Source of the DNA: Obelidium mucronatum
Taxonomy: Eukaryota > Chytridiomycota > Chytridiomycetes > Chytridiales > Chytriomycetaceae
Assembly: GCA_025765595.1 (NCBI GenBank)
Contig: JAIVFH010000047.1
Coordinates: 1 to 64,000 of the forward strand
DNA: 64,000 nucleotides
Reading direction: 5' to 3'
Of the stretch, positions 13,623 to 27,550 are shown one piece after another. The first letter of the stretch is position 1; every line of letters begins with the position of its first letter. The position numbers and the translations under genes are program-made. The notes below the pieces were generated by a model. It did no database searches. It saw only the letters and a program-made list of their open reading frames with translations, and was not told the DNA's origin.

Positions 13623-16600
13623 TCACACCCTTTTATTTATTCCTTCTCTTCGCTCGCTAACACAACGCTCTCCCAGGTGTTGCAAGTCCAATAAACCAAC
13701 CCTTCTAAATAACCCCCCTCTGTGGGTCCCATCTTTCTTTCCGCCGACTTCTCCTCCTCCGGCTTTAGCAGCAGTTCTGGTTATACCGCGCTGTTCTTCT
13801 GATCCGAAAGGGTCTTGAGAACAACCGCCGGCTGGTGCGAGCCGCTGCGTGGAGAATATGCGCGCCATTTCGAAAAGAGCGGTCGCTGGAGTTTTTTTTT
13901 ATTTATGGTAATTTCACACCCTTTTATTTATTCCTTCTCTTCGCTCGCTAACACAACGCTCTCCCAGGTGTTGCAAGTCCAATAAACCAACCCTTCTAAA
14001 TAACCCCCCTCTGTGGGTCCCATCTTTCTTATCGCCAAATTCTCCTCCTCCGGCTTTAGCAGCAGTTCTGGTTATACCGCGCTGTTCTTCTGATCCGAAA
14101 GGGTCTTGAGAACAACCGCGGGCTGGTGCGAGCCGCTGCGTGGAGAATACGCGCGCAATGTCGAAAATAGAGGTCGCTGGAGTTTTTTTTTATTTATGGT
14201 AATTTCACACCCTTTTATTTATTCCTTCTCTTCGCTCGCTAACACAACGCTCTCCCAGGTGTTGCAAGTCCAATAAACCAACCCTTCTAAATAACCCCCC
14301 TCTGTGGGTCCCATCTTTCTTATCGCCAAATTCTCCTCCTCCGGCTTTAGCAGCAGTTCTGGTTATACCGCGCTGTTCTTCTGATCCGAAAGGGTCTTGA
14401 GACCAACCGCGGGCTGGTGCGAGCCGCTGCGTGGAGAATACGCGCGCAATGTCGAAAATAGCGGTCGCTGGAGTTTTTTTTATTTATGGTAATTTCACAC
14501 CCTTTTATTTATTCCTTCTCTTCGCTCGCTAACACAACGCTCTCCCAGGTGTTGCAAGTCCAATAAACCAACCCTTCTAAATAACCCCCCTCTGTGGGTC
14601 CCATCTTTCTTATCGCCGACTTCTCCTCCTCCGACTTTAGCAGCAGTTCTGGCTATACCGCGCTGTTCTTCTGATCCGAAAGGGTCTTGAGAACAACCGC
14701 CGGCTGGTGCGAGCCGCTGCGTGGAGAATGTGCGCGCCCTTTCGAAAAGAGCGGTCGCTGGAGTTTTTTTTATTTATGGTAATTTCACACCTTTTATTTA
14801 TTCCTTCTCTTCGCTCGCTAACACAACGCTCTCCCAGGTGTTGCAAGTCCAATAAACCAACCCTTCTAAATAACCCCCCTCTGTGGGTCCCATCTTTCTT
14901 ATCGCCGACTTCTCCTCCTCCGACTTTAGCAGCAGTTCTGGCTATACCGCGCTGTTCTTCTGATCCGAAAGGGTCTTGAGAACAACCGCGGGCTGGTGCG
15001 AGCCGCTGCGTGGAGAATATGCGCGCCATTTCGAAAAGAGCGGTCGCTGCAGTTTTTTTTTTATTTATGGTAATTTCACACCCTTTTATTTATTCCTTCT
15101 CTTCGCTCGCTAACACAACGCTCTCCCAGGTGTTGCAAGTCCAATAAACCTGCGCGCCATTTCGAAAAGAGCGGTCGCTGGAGTTTTTTTTATTTATGGT
15201 AATTTCACACCCTTTTATTTATTCCTTCTCTTCGCTCGCTAACACAACGCTCTCCCAGGTGTTGCAAGTCCAATAAACCAACCCTTCTAAATAACCCCCC
15301 TCTGTGGGTCCCATCTTTCTTATCGCCAAATTCTCCTCCTCCGGCTTTAGCAGCAGTTCTGGTTATACCGCGCTGTTCTTCTGATCCGAAAGGGTCTTGA
15401 GACCAACCGCGGGCTGGTGCGAGCCGCTGCGTGGAGAATACGCGCGCAATGTCGAAAATAGCGGTCGCTGGAGTTTTTTTTATTTATGGTAATTTCACAC
15501 CCTTTTATTTATTCCTTCTCTTCGCTCGCTAACACAACGCTCTCCCAGGTGTTGCAAGTCCAATAAACCAACCCTTCTAAATAACCCCCCTCTGTGGGTC
15601 CCATCCTTCTCTCCGCCGACATCTCCTCCTCCGGCTTTAGCAGCAGTTCTGGTTATACCGCGCTGTTCTTCTGATCCGAAAGGGTCTTGAGAACAACCGC
15701 CGGCTGGTGCGAGCCACTGCGTGGAGAATACGCGCGCCATTTCGAAAAGAGCGGTCGCTGGAGTTTTTTTTTATTTATGGTAATTTCACACCCTTTTATT
15801 TATTCCTTCTCTTCGCTCGCTAACACAACGCTCTCCCAGGTGTTGCAAGTCCAATAAACCAACCCTTCTAAATAACCCCCCTCTGTGGGTCCCATCTTTC
15901 TTATCGCCAAATTCTCCTCCTCCGGCTTTAGCAGCAGTTCTGGTTATACCGCGCTGTTCTTCTGATCCGAAAGGGTCTTGAGAACAACCGCGGGCTGGTG
16001 CGAGCCGCTGCGTGGAGAATACGCGCGCAATGTCGAAAATAGAGGTCGCTGGAGTTTTTTTTTATTTATGGTAATTTCACACCCTTTTATTTATTCCTTC
16101 TCTTCGCTCGCTAACACAACGCTCTCCCAGGTGTTGCAAGTCCAATAAACCAACCCTTCTAAATAACCCCCCTCTGTGGGTCCCATCTTTCTTATCGCCA
16201 AATTCTCCTCCTCCGGCTTTAGCAGCAGTTCTGGTTATACCGCGCTGTTCTTCTGATCCGAAAGGGTCTTGAGACCAACCGCGGGCTGGTGCGAGCCGCT
16301 GCGTGGAGAATACGCGCGCAATGTCGAAAATAGCGGTCGCTGGAGTTTTTTTTATTTATGGTAATTTTACACCCTTTTATTTATTCCTTCTCTTCGCTCG
16401 CTAACACAACGCTCTCCCAGGTGTTGCAAGTCCAATAAACCAACCCTTCTAAATAACCCCCCTCTGTGGGTCCCATCTTTCTTATCGCCGACTTCTCCTC
16501 CTCCGACTTTAGCAGCAGTTCTGGCTATACCGCGCTGTTCTTCTGATCCGAAAGGGTCTTGAGAACAACCGCCGGCTGGTGCGAGCCGCTGCGTGGAGAA

Positions 16601-16901
16601 TGTGCGCGCCCTTTCGAAAAGAGCGGTCGCTGGAGTTTTTTTTATTTATGGTAATTTCACACCTTTTATTTATTCCTTCTCTTCGCTCGCTAACACAACG
16701 CTCTCCCAGGTGTTGCAAGTCCAATAAACCAACCCTTCTAAATAACCCCCCTCTGTGGGTCCCATCTTTCTTATCGCCGACTTCTCCTCCTCCGACTTTA
16801 GCAGCAGTTCTGGCTATACCGCGCTGTTCTTCTGATCCGAAAGGGTCTTGAGAACAACCGCGGGCTGGTGCGAGCCGCTGCGTGGAGAATATGCGCGCCA
16901 T
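13623..16901. repeat. Local higher-order duplication, period 1872 bp
   Basis: Landmarks at 13623, 14637 and 14707 recur at 15495, 16509 and 16579, all offset by 1872 bp. The rare 'aaaatagaggtcgctgg' variant appears at about 14163 and again at about 16035. The block contains both full and 129-bp units, so the composite of long and short units was copied as one piece. The first unit of the second copy has a few private substitutions. Confidence 0.8.
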
Positions 16902-19900
16902 TTCGAAAAGAGCGGTCGCTGCAGTTTTTTTTTTATTTATGGTAATTTCACACCCTTTTATTTATTCCTTCTCTTCGCTCGCTAACACAACGCTCTCCCA
17001 GGTGTTGCAAGTCCAATAAACCTGCGCGCCATTTCGAAAAGAGCGGTCGCTGGAGTTTTTTTTATTTATGGTAATTTCACACCTTTTATTTATTCCTTCT
17101 CTTCGCTCGCTAACACAACGCTCTCCCAGGTGTTGCAAGTCCAATAAACCAACCCTTCTAAATAACCCCCCTCTGTGGGTCCCATCTTTCTTATCGCCGA
17201 CTTCTCCTCCTCCGACTTTAGCAGCAGTTCTGGCTATACCGCGCTGTTCTTCTGATCCGAAAGGGTCTTGAGAACAACCGCGGGCTGGTGCGAGCCGCTG
17301 CGTGGAGAATATGCGCGCCATTTCGAAAAGAGCGGTCGCTGCAGTTTTTTTTTTATTTATGGTAATTTCACACCCTTTTATTTATTCCTTCTCTTCGCTC
17401 GCTAACACAACGCTCTCCCAGGTGTTGCAAGTCCAATAAACCTGCGCGCCATTTCGAAAAGAGCGGTCGCTGGAGTTTTTTTTATTTATGGTAATTTCAC
17501 ACCCTTTTATTTATTCCTTCTCTTCGCTCGCTAACACAACGCTCTCCCAGGTGTTGCAAGTCCAATAAACCAACCCTTCTAAATAACCCCCCTCTGTGGG
17601 TCCCATCCTTCTCTCCGCCGACATCTCCTCCTCCGGCTTTAGCAGCAGTTCTGGTTATACCGCGCTGTTCTTCTGATCCGAAAGGGTCTTGAGAACAAGC
17701 GCGGGCTGGTGCGAGCCGCTGCGTGGAGGATATGCGCGCGATTTCGAAAAGAGCGGTCGCTGGAGTTTTTTTTTATTTATGGTAATTTCACACCCTTTTA
17801 TTTATTCCTTCTCTTCGCTCGCTAACACAACGCTCTCCCAGGTGTTGCAAGTCCAATAAACCTGCGCGCCATTTCGAAAAGAGCGGTCGCTGGAGTTTTT
17901 TTTATTTATGGTAATTTCACACCCTTTTATTTATTCCTTCTCTTCGCTCGCTAACACAACGCTCTCCCAGGTGTTGCAAGTCCAATAAACCAACCCTTCT
18001 AAATAACCCCCCTCTGTGGGTCCCATCTTTCTTTCCGCCGACTTCTCCTCCTCCGGCTTTAGCAGCAGTTCTGGTTATACCGCGCTGTTCTTCTGATCCG
18101 AAAGGGTCTTGAGAACAACCGCCGGCTGGTGCGAGCCGCTGCGTGGAGAATACGCGCGCAATGTCGAAAATAGCGGTCGCTGGAGTTTTTTTTATTTATG
18201 GTAATTTCACACCCTTTTATTTATTCCTTCTCTTCGCTCGCTAACACAACGCTCTCCCAGGTGTTGCAAGTCCAATAAACCAACCCTTCTAAATAACCCC
18301 CCTCTGTGGGTCCCATCCTTCTCTCCGCCGACATCTCCTCCTCCGGCTTTAGCAGCAGTTCTGGTTATACCGCGCTGTTCTTCTGATCCGAAAGGGTCTT
18401 GAGAACAACCGCGGGCTGGTGCGAGCCGCTGCGTGGAGAATACGCGCGCAATGTCGAAAATAGAGGTCGCTGGAGTTTTTTTTTATTTATGGTAATTTCA
18501 CACCCTTTTATTTATTCCTTCTCTTCGCTCGCTAACACAACGCTCTCCCAGGTGTTGCAAGTCCAATAAACCAACCCTTCTAAATAACCCCCCTCTGTGG
18601 GTCCCATCTTTCTTATCGCCAAATTCTCCTCCTCCGGCTTTAGCAGCAGTTCTGGTTATACCGCGCTGTTCTTCTGATCCGAAAGGGTCTTGAGAACAAC
18701 CGCGGGCTGGTGCGAGCCGCTGCGTGGAGAATACGCGCGCAATGTCGAAAATAGAGGTCGCTGGAGTTTTTTTTTATTTATGGTAATTTCACACCCTTTT
18801 ATTTATTCCTTCTCTTCGCTCGCTAACACAACGCTCTCCCAGGTGTTGCAAGTCCAATAAACCAACCCTTCTAAATAACCCCCCTCTGTGGGTCCCATCC
18901 TTCTCTCCGCCGACATCTCCTCCTCCGGCTTTAGCAGCAGTTCTGGTTATACAGCGCTGTTCTTCTGATCCGAAAGGGTCTTGAGAACAAGCGCGGGCTG
19001 GTGCGAGCCGCTGCGTGGAGGATATGCGCGCAATTTCGAAAAGAGCGGTCGCTGGAGTTTTTTTTTATTTATGGTAATTTCACACCCTTTTATTTATTCC
19101 TTCTCTTCGCTCGCTAACACAACGCTCTCCCAGGTGTTGCAAGTCCAATAAACCAACCCTTCTAAATAACCCCCCTCTGTGGGTCCCATCCTTCTCTCCG
19201 CCGACATCTCCTCCTCCGGCTTTAGCAGCAGTTCTGGTTATACCGCGCTGTTCTTCTGATCCGAAAGGGTCTTGAGAACAAGCGCGGGCTGGTGCGAGCC
19301 GCTGCGTGGAGGATATGCGCGCAATTTCGAAAAGAGCGGTCGCTGGAGTTTTTTTTTATTTATGGTAATTTCACACCCTTTTATTTATTCCTTCTCTTCG
19401 CTCGCTAACACAACGCTCTCCCAGGTGTTGCAAGTCCAATAAACCAACCCTTCTAAATAACCCCCCTCTGTGGGTCCCATCCTTCTCTCCGCCGACATCT
19501 CCTCCTCCGGCTTTAGCAGCAGTTCTGGTTATACCGCGCTGTTCTTCTGATCCGAAAGGGTCTTGAGAACAAGCGCGGGCTGGTGCGAGCCGCTGCGTGG
19601 AGGATATGCGCGCAATTTCGAAAAGAGCGGTCGCTGGAGTTTTTTTTTATTTATGGTAATTTCACACCCTTTTATTTATTCCTTCTCTTCGCTCGCTAAC
19701 ACAACGCTCTCCCAGGTGTTGCAAGTCCAATAAACCTGCGTTTCGAAAAGAGCGGTCGCTGGAGTTTTTTTTATTTATGGTAATTTCACACCCTTTTATT
19801 TATTCCTTCTCTTCGCTCGCTAACACAACGCTCTCCCAGGTGTTGCAAGTCCAATAAACCAACCCTTCTAAATAACCCCCCTCTGTGGGTCCCATCCTTC

Positions 19901-21399
19901 TCTCCGCCGACATCTCCTCCTCCGGCTTTAGCAGCAGTTCTGGTTATACCGCGCTGTTCTTCTGATCCGAAAGGGTCTTGAGAACAAGCGCGGGCTGGTG
20001 CGAGCCGCTGCGTGGAGGATATGCGCGCAATTTCGAAAAGAGCGGTCGCTGGAGTTTTTTTTTATTTATGGTAATTTCACACCCTTTTATTTATTCCTTC
20101 TCTTCGCTCGCTAACACAACGCTCTCCCAGGTGTTGCAAGTCCAATAAACCTGCGCGCCATTTCGAAAAGAGCGGTCGCTGGAGTTTTTTTTATTTATGG
20201 TAATTTCACACCCTTTTATTTATTCCTTCTCTTCGCTCGCTAACACAACGCTCTCCCAGGTGTTGCAAGTCCAATAAACCAACCCTTCTAAATAACCCCC
20301 CTCTGTGGGTCCCATCTTTCTTATCGCCAAATTCTCCTCCTCCGGCTTTAGCAGCAGTTCTGGTTATACCGCGCTGTTCTTCTGATCCGAAAGGGTCTTG
20401 AGAACAACCGCGGGCTGGTGCGAGCCGCTGCGTGGAGAATACGCGCGCAATTTCGAAAAGAGCGGTCGCTGGAGTTTTTTTTTATTTATGGTAATTTCAC
20501 ACCCTTTTATTTATTCCTTCTCTTCGCTCGCTAACACAACGCTCTCCCAGGTGTTGCAAGTCCAATAAACCAACCCTTCTAAATAACCCCCCTCTGTGGG
20601 TCCCATCCTTCTCTCCGCCGACATCTCCTCCTCCGGCTTTAGCAGCAGTTCTGGTTATACCGCGCTGTTCTTCTGATCCGAAAGGGTCTTGAGAACAAGC
20701 GCGGGCTGGTGCGAGCCGCTGCGTGGAGGATATGCGCGCAATTTCGAAAAGAGCGGTCGCTGGAGTTTTTTTTTATTTATGGTAATTTCACACCCTTTTA
20801 TTTATTCCTTCTCTTCGCTCGCTAACACAACGCTCTCCCAGGTGTTGCAAGTCCAATAAACCTGCGCGCCATTTCGAAAAGAGCGGTCGCTGGAGTTTTT
20901 TTTATTTATGGTAATTTCACACCCTTTTATTTATTCCTTCTCTTCGCTCGCTAACACAACGCTCTCCCAGGTGTTGCAAGTCCAATAAACCAACCCTTCT
21001 AAATAACCCCCCTCTGTGGGTCCCATCCTTCTCTCCGCCGACATCTCCTCCTCCGGCTTTAGCAGCAGTTCTGGTTATACCGCGCTGTTCTTCTGATCCG
21101 AAAGGGTCTTGAGAACAAGCGCGGGCTGGTGCGAGCCGCTGCGTGGAGAATACGCGCGCAATGTCGAAAATAGCGGTCGCTGGAGTTTTTTTTTATTTAT
21201 GGTAATTTCACACCCTTTTATTTATTCCTTCTCTTCGCTCGCTAACACAACGCTCTCCCAGGTGTTGCAAGTCCAATAAACCAACCCTTCTAAATAACCC
21301 CCCTCTGTGGGTCCCATCCTTCTCTCCGCTGACATCTCCTCCTCCGGCTTTAGCAGCAGTTCTGGTTATACCGCGCTGTTCTTCTGATCCGAAAGGGTC

Positions 21400-24300
21400 T
21401 TGAGAACAATCGCGGGCTGGTGCGAGCCGCTGCGTGGAGAATACGCGCGCAATGTCGAAAATAGCGGTCGCTGGAGTTTTTTTTTATTTATGGTAATTTC
21501 ACACCCTTTTATTTATTCCCTTCTTCGCTCGCTAACACAACGCTCTCCCAGGTGTTGCAAGTCCAATAAACCAACCCTTCTAAATAACCCCCCTCTGTGG
21601 GTCCCATCCTTCTTTCCGCCGACTTCTCCTCCTCCGGCTTTAGCAGCAGTTCTGGTTATACCGCGCTGTTCTTCTGATCCGAAAGGGTCTTGAGAACAAC
21701 CGCGGGCTGGTGCGAGCCGCTTCGTGGAGAATACGCGCGCAATGTCGAAAATAGCGGTCGCTGGAGTTTTTTTTTATTTATGGTAATTTCACACCCTATT
21801 ATTTATTCATTCTCTTCGCTAACACAACGCTCTCCCAGGTGTTGCAAGTCCAATAAACCAACCCTTCTAAATAACCCCCCTCTGTGGGTCCCATCTTTCT
21901 TATCGCCAAATTCTCCTCCTCCGGCTTTAGCAGCAGTTCTGGCTATACCGCGCTGTTCTTCTGATCCGAAAGGGTCTTGAGACCAACCGCGGGCTGGTGC
22001 GAGCCGCTGCGTGGAGAATACGCGCGCAATGTCGAAAATAGCGGTCGCTGGAGTTTTTTTTATTTATGGTAATTTCACACCCTTTTATTTATTCCTTCTC
22101 TTCGCTCGCTAACACAACGCTCTCCCAGGTGTTGCAAGTCCAATAAACCAACCCTTCTAAATAACCCCCCTCTGTGGGTCCCATCTTTCTTATCGCCGAC
22201 TTCTCCTCCTCCGACTTTAGCAGCAGTTCTGGTTATACCGCGCTGTTCTTCTGATCCGAAAGGGTCTTGAGACCAACCGCGGGCTGGTGCGAGCCGCTGC
22301 GTGGAGAATACGCGCGCAATGTCGAAAATAGCGGTCGCTGGAGTTTTTTTTATTTATGGTAATTTCACACCCTTTTATTTATTCCTTCTCTTCGCTCGCT
22401 AACACAACGCTCTCCCAGGTGTTGCAAGTCCAATAAACCAACCCTTCTAAATAACCCCCCTCTGTGGGTCCCATCTTTCTTATCGCCGACTTCTCCTCCT
22501 CCGACTTTAGCAGCAGTTCTGGCTATACCGCGCTGTTCTTCTGATCCGAAAGGGTCTTGAGAACAACCGCGGGCTGGTGCGAGCCGCTGCGTGGAGAATG
22601 TGCGCGCCCTTTCGAAAAGAGCGGTCGCTGGAGTTTTTTTTATTTATGGTAATTTCACACCCTTTTATTTATTCCTTCTCTTCGCTCGCTAACGCAACGC
22701 TCTCCCAGGTGTTGCAAGTCCAATAAACCAACCCTTCTAAATAACCCCCCTCTGTGGGTCCCATCTTTCTCACCGCCGACTTCTCCTCCTCCGGCTTTAG
22801 CAGCAGTTCTGGTTATACCGCGCTGTTCTTCTGATCCGAAAGGGTCTTGAGAACAACCGCGGGCTGGTGCGAGCCGCTGCGTGGAGAATATGCGCGCCAT
22901 TTCGAAAAGAGCGGTCGCTGCAGTTTTTTTTTATTTATGGTAATTTCACACCCTTTTATTTATTCCTTCTCTTCGCTCGCTAACACAACGCTCTCCCAGG
23001 TGTTGCAAGTCCAATAAACCAACCCTTCTAAATAACCCCCCTCTGTGGGTCCCATCTTTCTTTCCGCCGACTTCTCCTCGTCCGGCTTTAGCAGCAGTTC
23101 TGGTTATACCGCGCTGTTCTTCTGATCCGAAAGGGTCTTGAGAACAATCGCGGGCTGGTGCGAGCCGCTGCGTGGAGAATACGCGCGCAATGTCGAAAAG
23201 AGCGGTCGCTGGAGTTTTTTTTTATTTATGGTAATCTCACACCCTTTTATTTATTCCTTCTCTTCGCTCGCTAACACAACGCTCTCCCAGGTGTTGCAAG
23301 TCCAATAAACCTGCGCGCCATTTCGAAAAGAGCGGTCGCTGGAGTTTTTTTTATTTATGGTAATTTCACACCCTTTTATTTATTCCTTCTCTTCGCTCGC
23401 TAACACAACGCTCTCCCAGGTGTTGCAAGTCCAATAAACCAACCCTTCTAAATAACCCCCCTCTGTGGGTCCCATCCTTCTCTCCGCCGACATCTCCTCC
23501 TCCGGCTTTAGCAGCAGTTCTGGTTATACCGCGCTGTTCTTCTGATCCGAAAGGGTCTTGAGAACAACCGCGGGCTGGTGCGAGCCGCTGCGTGGAGAAT
23601 ACGCGCGCAATTTCGAAAATAGCGGTCGCTGGAGTTTTTTTTTTATTTATGGTAATTTCACACCCTTTTATTTATTCCTTCTCTTCGCTCGCTAACACAA
23701 CGCTCTCCCAGGTGTTGCAAGTCCAATAAACCAACCCTTATAAATAACCCCCCTCTGTGGGTCCCATCTTTCTTATCGCCAAATTCTCCTCCTCCGGCTT
23801 TAGCAGCAGTTCTGGTTATACCGCGCTGTTCTTCTGATCCGAAAGGGTCTTGAGAACAACCGCGGGCTGGTGCGAGCCGCTGCGTGGAGGATATGCGCGC
23901 CATTTCGAAAAGAGCGGTCGCTGGAGTTTTTTTTTATTTATGGTAATTTCACACCCTTTTATTTATTCCTTCTCTTCGCTCGCTAACGCAACGCTCTCCC
24001 AGGTGTTGCAAGTCCAATAAACCAACCCTTCTAAATAACCCCCCTCTGTGGGTCCCATCTTTCTCACCGCCGACTTCTCCTCCTCCGGCTTTAGCAGCAG
24101 TTCTGGTTATACCGCGCTGTTCTTCTGATCCGAAAGGGTCTTGAGAACAACCGCGGGCTGGTGCGAGCCGCTGCGTGGAGAATATGCGCGCCATTTCGAA
24201 AAGAGCGGTCGCTGCAGTTTTTTTTTTATTTATGGTAATTTCACACCCTTTTATTTATTCCTTCTCTTCGCTCGCTAACACAACGCTCTCCCAGGTGTTG

Positions 24301-24776
24301 CAAGTCCAATAAACCAACCCTTCTAAATAACCCCCCTCTGTGGGTCCCATCTTTCTTATCGCCGACTTCTCCTCCTCCGGCTTTAGCAGCAGTTCTGGTT
24401 ATACCGCGCTGTTCTTCTGATCCGAAAGGGTCTTGAGACCAACCGCGGGCTGGTGCGAGCCGCTGCGTGGAGAATACGCGCGCAATGTCGAAAATAGCGG
24501 TCGCTGGAGTTTTTTTTATTTATGGTAATTTCACACCCTTTTATTTATTCCTTCTCTTCGCTCGCTAACACAACGCTCTCCCAGGTGTTGCAAGTCCAAT
24601 AAACCAACCCTTCTAAATAACCCCCCTCTGTGGGTCCCATCCTTCTCTCCGCCGACATCTCCTCCTCCGGCTTTAGCAGCAGTTCTGGTTATACCGCGCT
24701 GTTCTTCTGATCCGAAAGGGTCTTGAGAACAACCGCGGGCTGGTGCGAGCCGCTGCGTGGAGAATACGCGCGCCAT
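21400..24776. repeat. Higher-order satellite segment, copy 2 (partner at 5027-8413)
   Basis: The partner of 5027-8413. It has the same order of unit subtypes, displaced by about 16363-16373 bp; the 10-bp drift in offset implies small indels after duplication. It contains the only other copies of the unit in which 'cgctcgctaacacaacgc' is shortened to 'cgctaacacaacgc' next to 'ttatttattcattctc' (about 21800; compare about 5430). Confidence 0.75.
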
Positions 24777-26656
24777 TTCGAAAAGAGCGGTCGCTGGAGT
24801 TTTTTTTTATTTATGGTAATTTCACACCCTTTTATTTATTCCTTCTCTTCGCTCGCTAACACAACGCTCTCCCAGGTGTTGCAAGTCCAATAAACCAACC
24901 CTTCTAAATAACGCCCCTCTGTGGGTCACATCTTTCTCACCGCCGACGTCTCCTCCTCCGGCTTTAGCAGCAGTTCTGGTTATACCGCGCTGTTCTTCTG
25001 ATCCGAAAGGGTCTTGAGAACAACCGCGGGCTGGTGCGAGCCGCTGCGTGGAGAATATGCGCGCCATTTCGAAAAGAGCGGTCGCTGGAGTTTTTTTTTA
25101 TTTATGGTAATTTCACACTCTATTATTTATTCATTCTCTTTGCTCGCTAACACAACGCTCTCCCAGGTGTTGCAAGTCCAATAAACCAACCCTTCTAAAT
25201 AACCCCCCTCTGTGGGTCCCATCTTTCTTTCCGCCGACTAGCAGCAGTTCTGGTTATACCGCGCTGTTCTTCTGATCCGAAAGGGTCTTGAGAACAACCG
25301 CGGGCTGGTGCGAGCCGCTGGGTGGAGAATACGCGCGCAATTTCAGAAAGATCGGTCGCTGGAGTTTTTTTTTTATTTATGGTAATTTCACACTCTATTA
25401 TTTATTCATTCTCTTTGCTCGCTAACACAACGCTCTCCCAGGTGTTGCAAGTCCAATAAACCAACCCTTCTAAATAACCCCCCTCTGTGGGTCCCATCTT
25501 TCTTTCCGCCGACTAGCAGCAGTTCTGGTTATACCGCGCTGTTCTTCTGATCCGAAAGGGTCTTGAGAACAACCGCGGGCTGGTGCGAGCCGCTGGGTGG
25601 AGAATACGCGCGCAATTTCAGAAAGATCGGTCGCTGGAGTTTTTTTTTTATTTATGGTAATTTCACACTCTATTATTTATTCATTCTCTTCGCTCGCTAA
25701 CACAACGCTCTCCCAGGTGTTGCAAGTCCAATAAACCAACCCTTCTAAATAACCCCCCCTCCGTGGGTCCCATCTTTCTCACCGCCGACTTCTCCTCCTC
25801 CGGCTTTAGCAGCAGTTCTGGTTATACCGCGCTGTTCTTCTGATCCGAAAGGGTCTTGAGAACAACCCCGGGCTGGTGCGAGCCGCTGCGTGGAGAATAT
25901 GCGCGCAATTTCGAAAAGAGCGGTCGCTGGAGTTTTTTTTTATTTATGGTAATTTCACACCCTTTTATTTATTCCTTCTCTTCGCTCGCTAACACAACGC
26001 TCTCCCAGGTGTTGCAAGTCCAATAAACCAACCCTTCTAAATAACGCCCCTCTGTGGGTCACATCTTTCTCACCGCCGACTTCTCCTCCTCCGGCTTTAG
26101 CAGCAGTTCTGGTTATACCGCGCTGTTCTTCTGATCCGAAAGGGTCTTGAGAACAACCGCGGGCTGGTGCGAGCCGCTGCGTGGAGTATATGCGCGCCAT
26201 TTCGAAAAGAGCGGTCGCTGGAGTTTTTTTTTATTTATGGTAATTTCACACTCTATTATTTATTCATTCTCTTCGCTCGCTAACACAACGCTCTCCCAGG
26301 TGTTGCAAGTCCAATAAACCAACCCTTCTAAATAACCCCCCCTCCGTGGGTCCCATCTTTCTCACCGCCGACTTCTCCTCCTCCGGCTTTAGCAGCAGTT
26401 CTGGTTATACCGCGCTGTTCTTCTGATCCGAAAGGGTCTTGAGAACAACCGCGGGCTGGTGCGAGCCGCTGCGTGGAGTATATGCGCGCAATTTCGAAAA
26501 GAGCGGTCGCTGGAGTTTTTTTTTTATTTATGGTAATTTCACACCCTTTTATTTATTCCTTCTCTTCGCTCGCTAACACAACGCTCTCCCAGGTGTTGCA
26601 AGTCCAATAAACCAACCCTTCTAAATAACCCCCCCTCCGTGGGTCCCATCTTTCTC

Positions 26657-27550
26657 CTTTGTTGAAATTGCAAAGCGGTGAGCCACCTGTCAACACAGTT
26701 CTAACACTACCACCACACCACCACCTGAATGCAACAGGAACGCATGTCCAACGGGGACCTCCGCGCGCCTGTCGTAGTAGCTCAAGGTGGCAGTGCGGGC
26801 GGGACTGCGGCAGGCGGCGCGGAGGTGTGGCGGGTCTCGAGGCCGGAGGGGCGCAGCACGCGGCGAGCCAGCAGCAGCGACGCCAGCAGCAGCGACGGCG
26901 GCGACGCAGGGAATCGAAATCGTGTCTGGAAGCCGCGAAGCGGTGTCTTGTTTGGAGGACGCGATGCGATACCCACCATAGGGAAGGAACAGAGCAGGCT
27001 TCGGCGGCTCCGGCGACCTAACTCGCCCCTTCGACGCTCAAGCGCTGCGGCGCACGGGCCCATCACGTCCCAGCGCTGCTCTGACGTGGGGGTCTGGTTG
27101 AGAGCGGGCCGCGACCGGGTGGAAACGGGCGGGCTTATTCAGCCCCCCTGGCAACTCACCTTGCCCCCCCAACACAACAACACCACAATTGCACACGTAC
27201 ATACTGTACCCCTGCACCTGTGTGTCTGTAACAATGAAAATGAAACAAAAGAAACAAAAAGAAACGAAGTAACAAATAAAACAAAACATAATAACCCAAC
27301 ATACCAAACAACAACAATACCAACGCAAACAACAGAATGTAAGAGAAACAACAACCGCCCAATAAAAAACAGTAGAGACAAGAGGGGGTTTTATTGCTAC
27401 TCTAACTCTAATGGCCGAGACCAACAAAGACAAGCCCAACTTGGAAAACCGAAAGCCAAACTCCAAATCGAAACACCGCAACTAAGCAATCCGAATAAGA
27501 AACAAAAAGAGGAAACAAGCATAACCAAAAATAGACACCACACCTCCAAA
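26657..27550 (+). promoter_or_regulatory. LINE 5' region, probable 5' UTR/internal promoter
   Basis: Roughly 26770-27130 is GC-rich and is followed by an AC-rich, G-poor stretch. The ORF1 frame is open from 26729, but the residues up to about 27550 are low complexity and unlike the rest. The first methionine that begins an ordinary-looking protein is at 27551 ('MDETFNSNNL'). In non-LTR elements the internal promoter lies in the 5' UTR, so this is the likely location; no promoter motif was identified. Confidence 0.4.

Larger units (their letters stand above)
4550..26656. repeat. Satellite array, main block (22 kb)
   Basis: An uninterrupted run of the same unit as at 1-3058, at the same orientation throughout. 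Full (about 290 bp) and short (about 129 bp) units are interspersed; for example a short unit begins near 12651, the next full one at 12780 and the next at 13070. Copies differ at a limited set of diagnostic sites ('tttctcaccgcc', 'tttcttatcgcc', 'cttctctccgcc', 'atcgccaaattctcc', 'aaaatagaggtc'), and these variants recur in fixed orders, showing higher-order organisation. Units at 25.1-26.65 kb are a distinct subtype ('cactctattatttattcatt', 'aaccccccctccgtgg'). The right end is cut within a unit at about 26656 by a retrotransposon. Confidence 0.97.
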
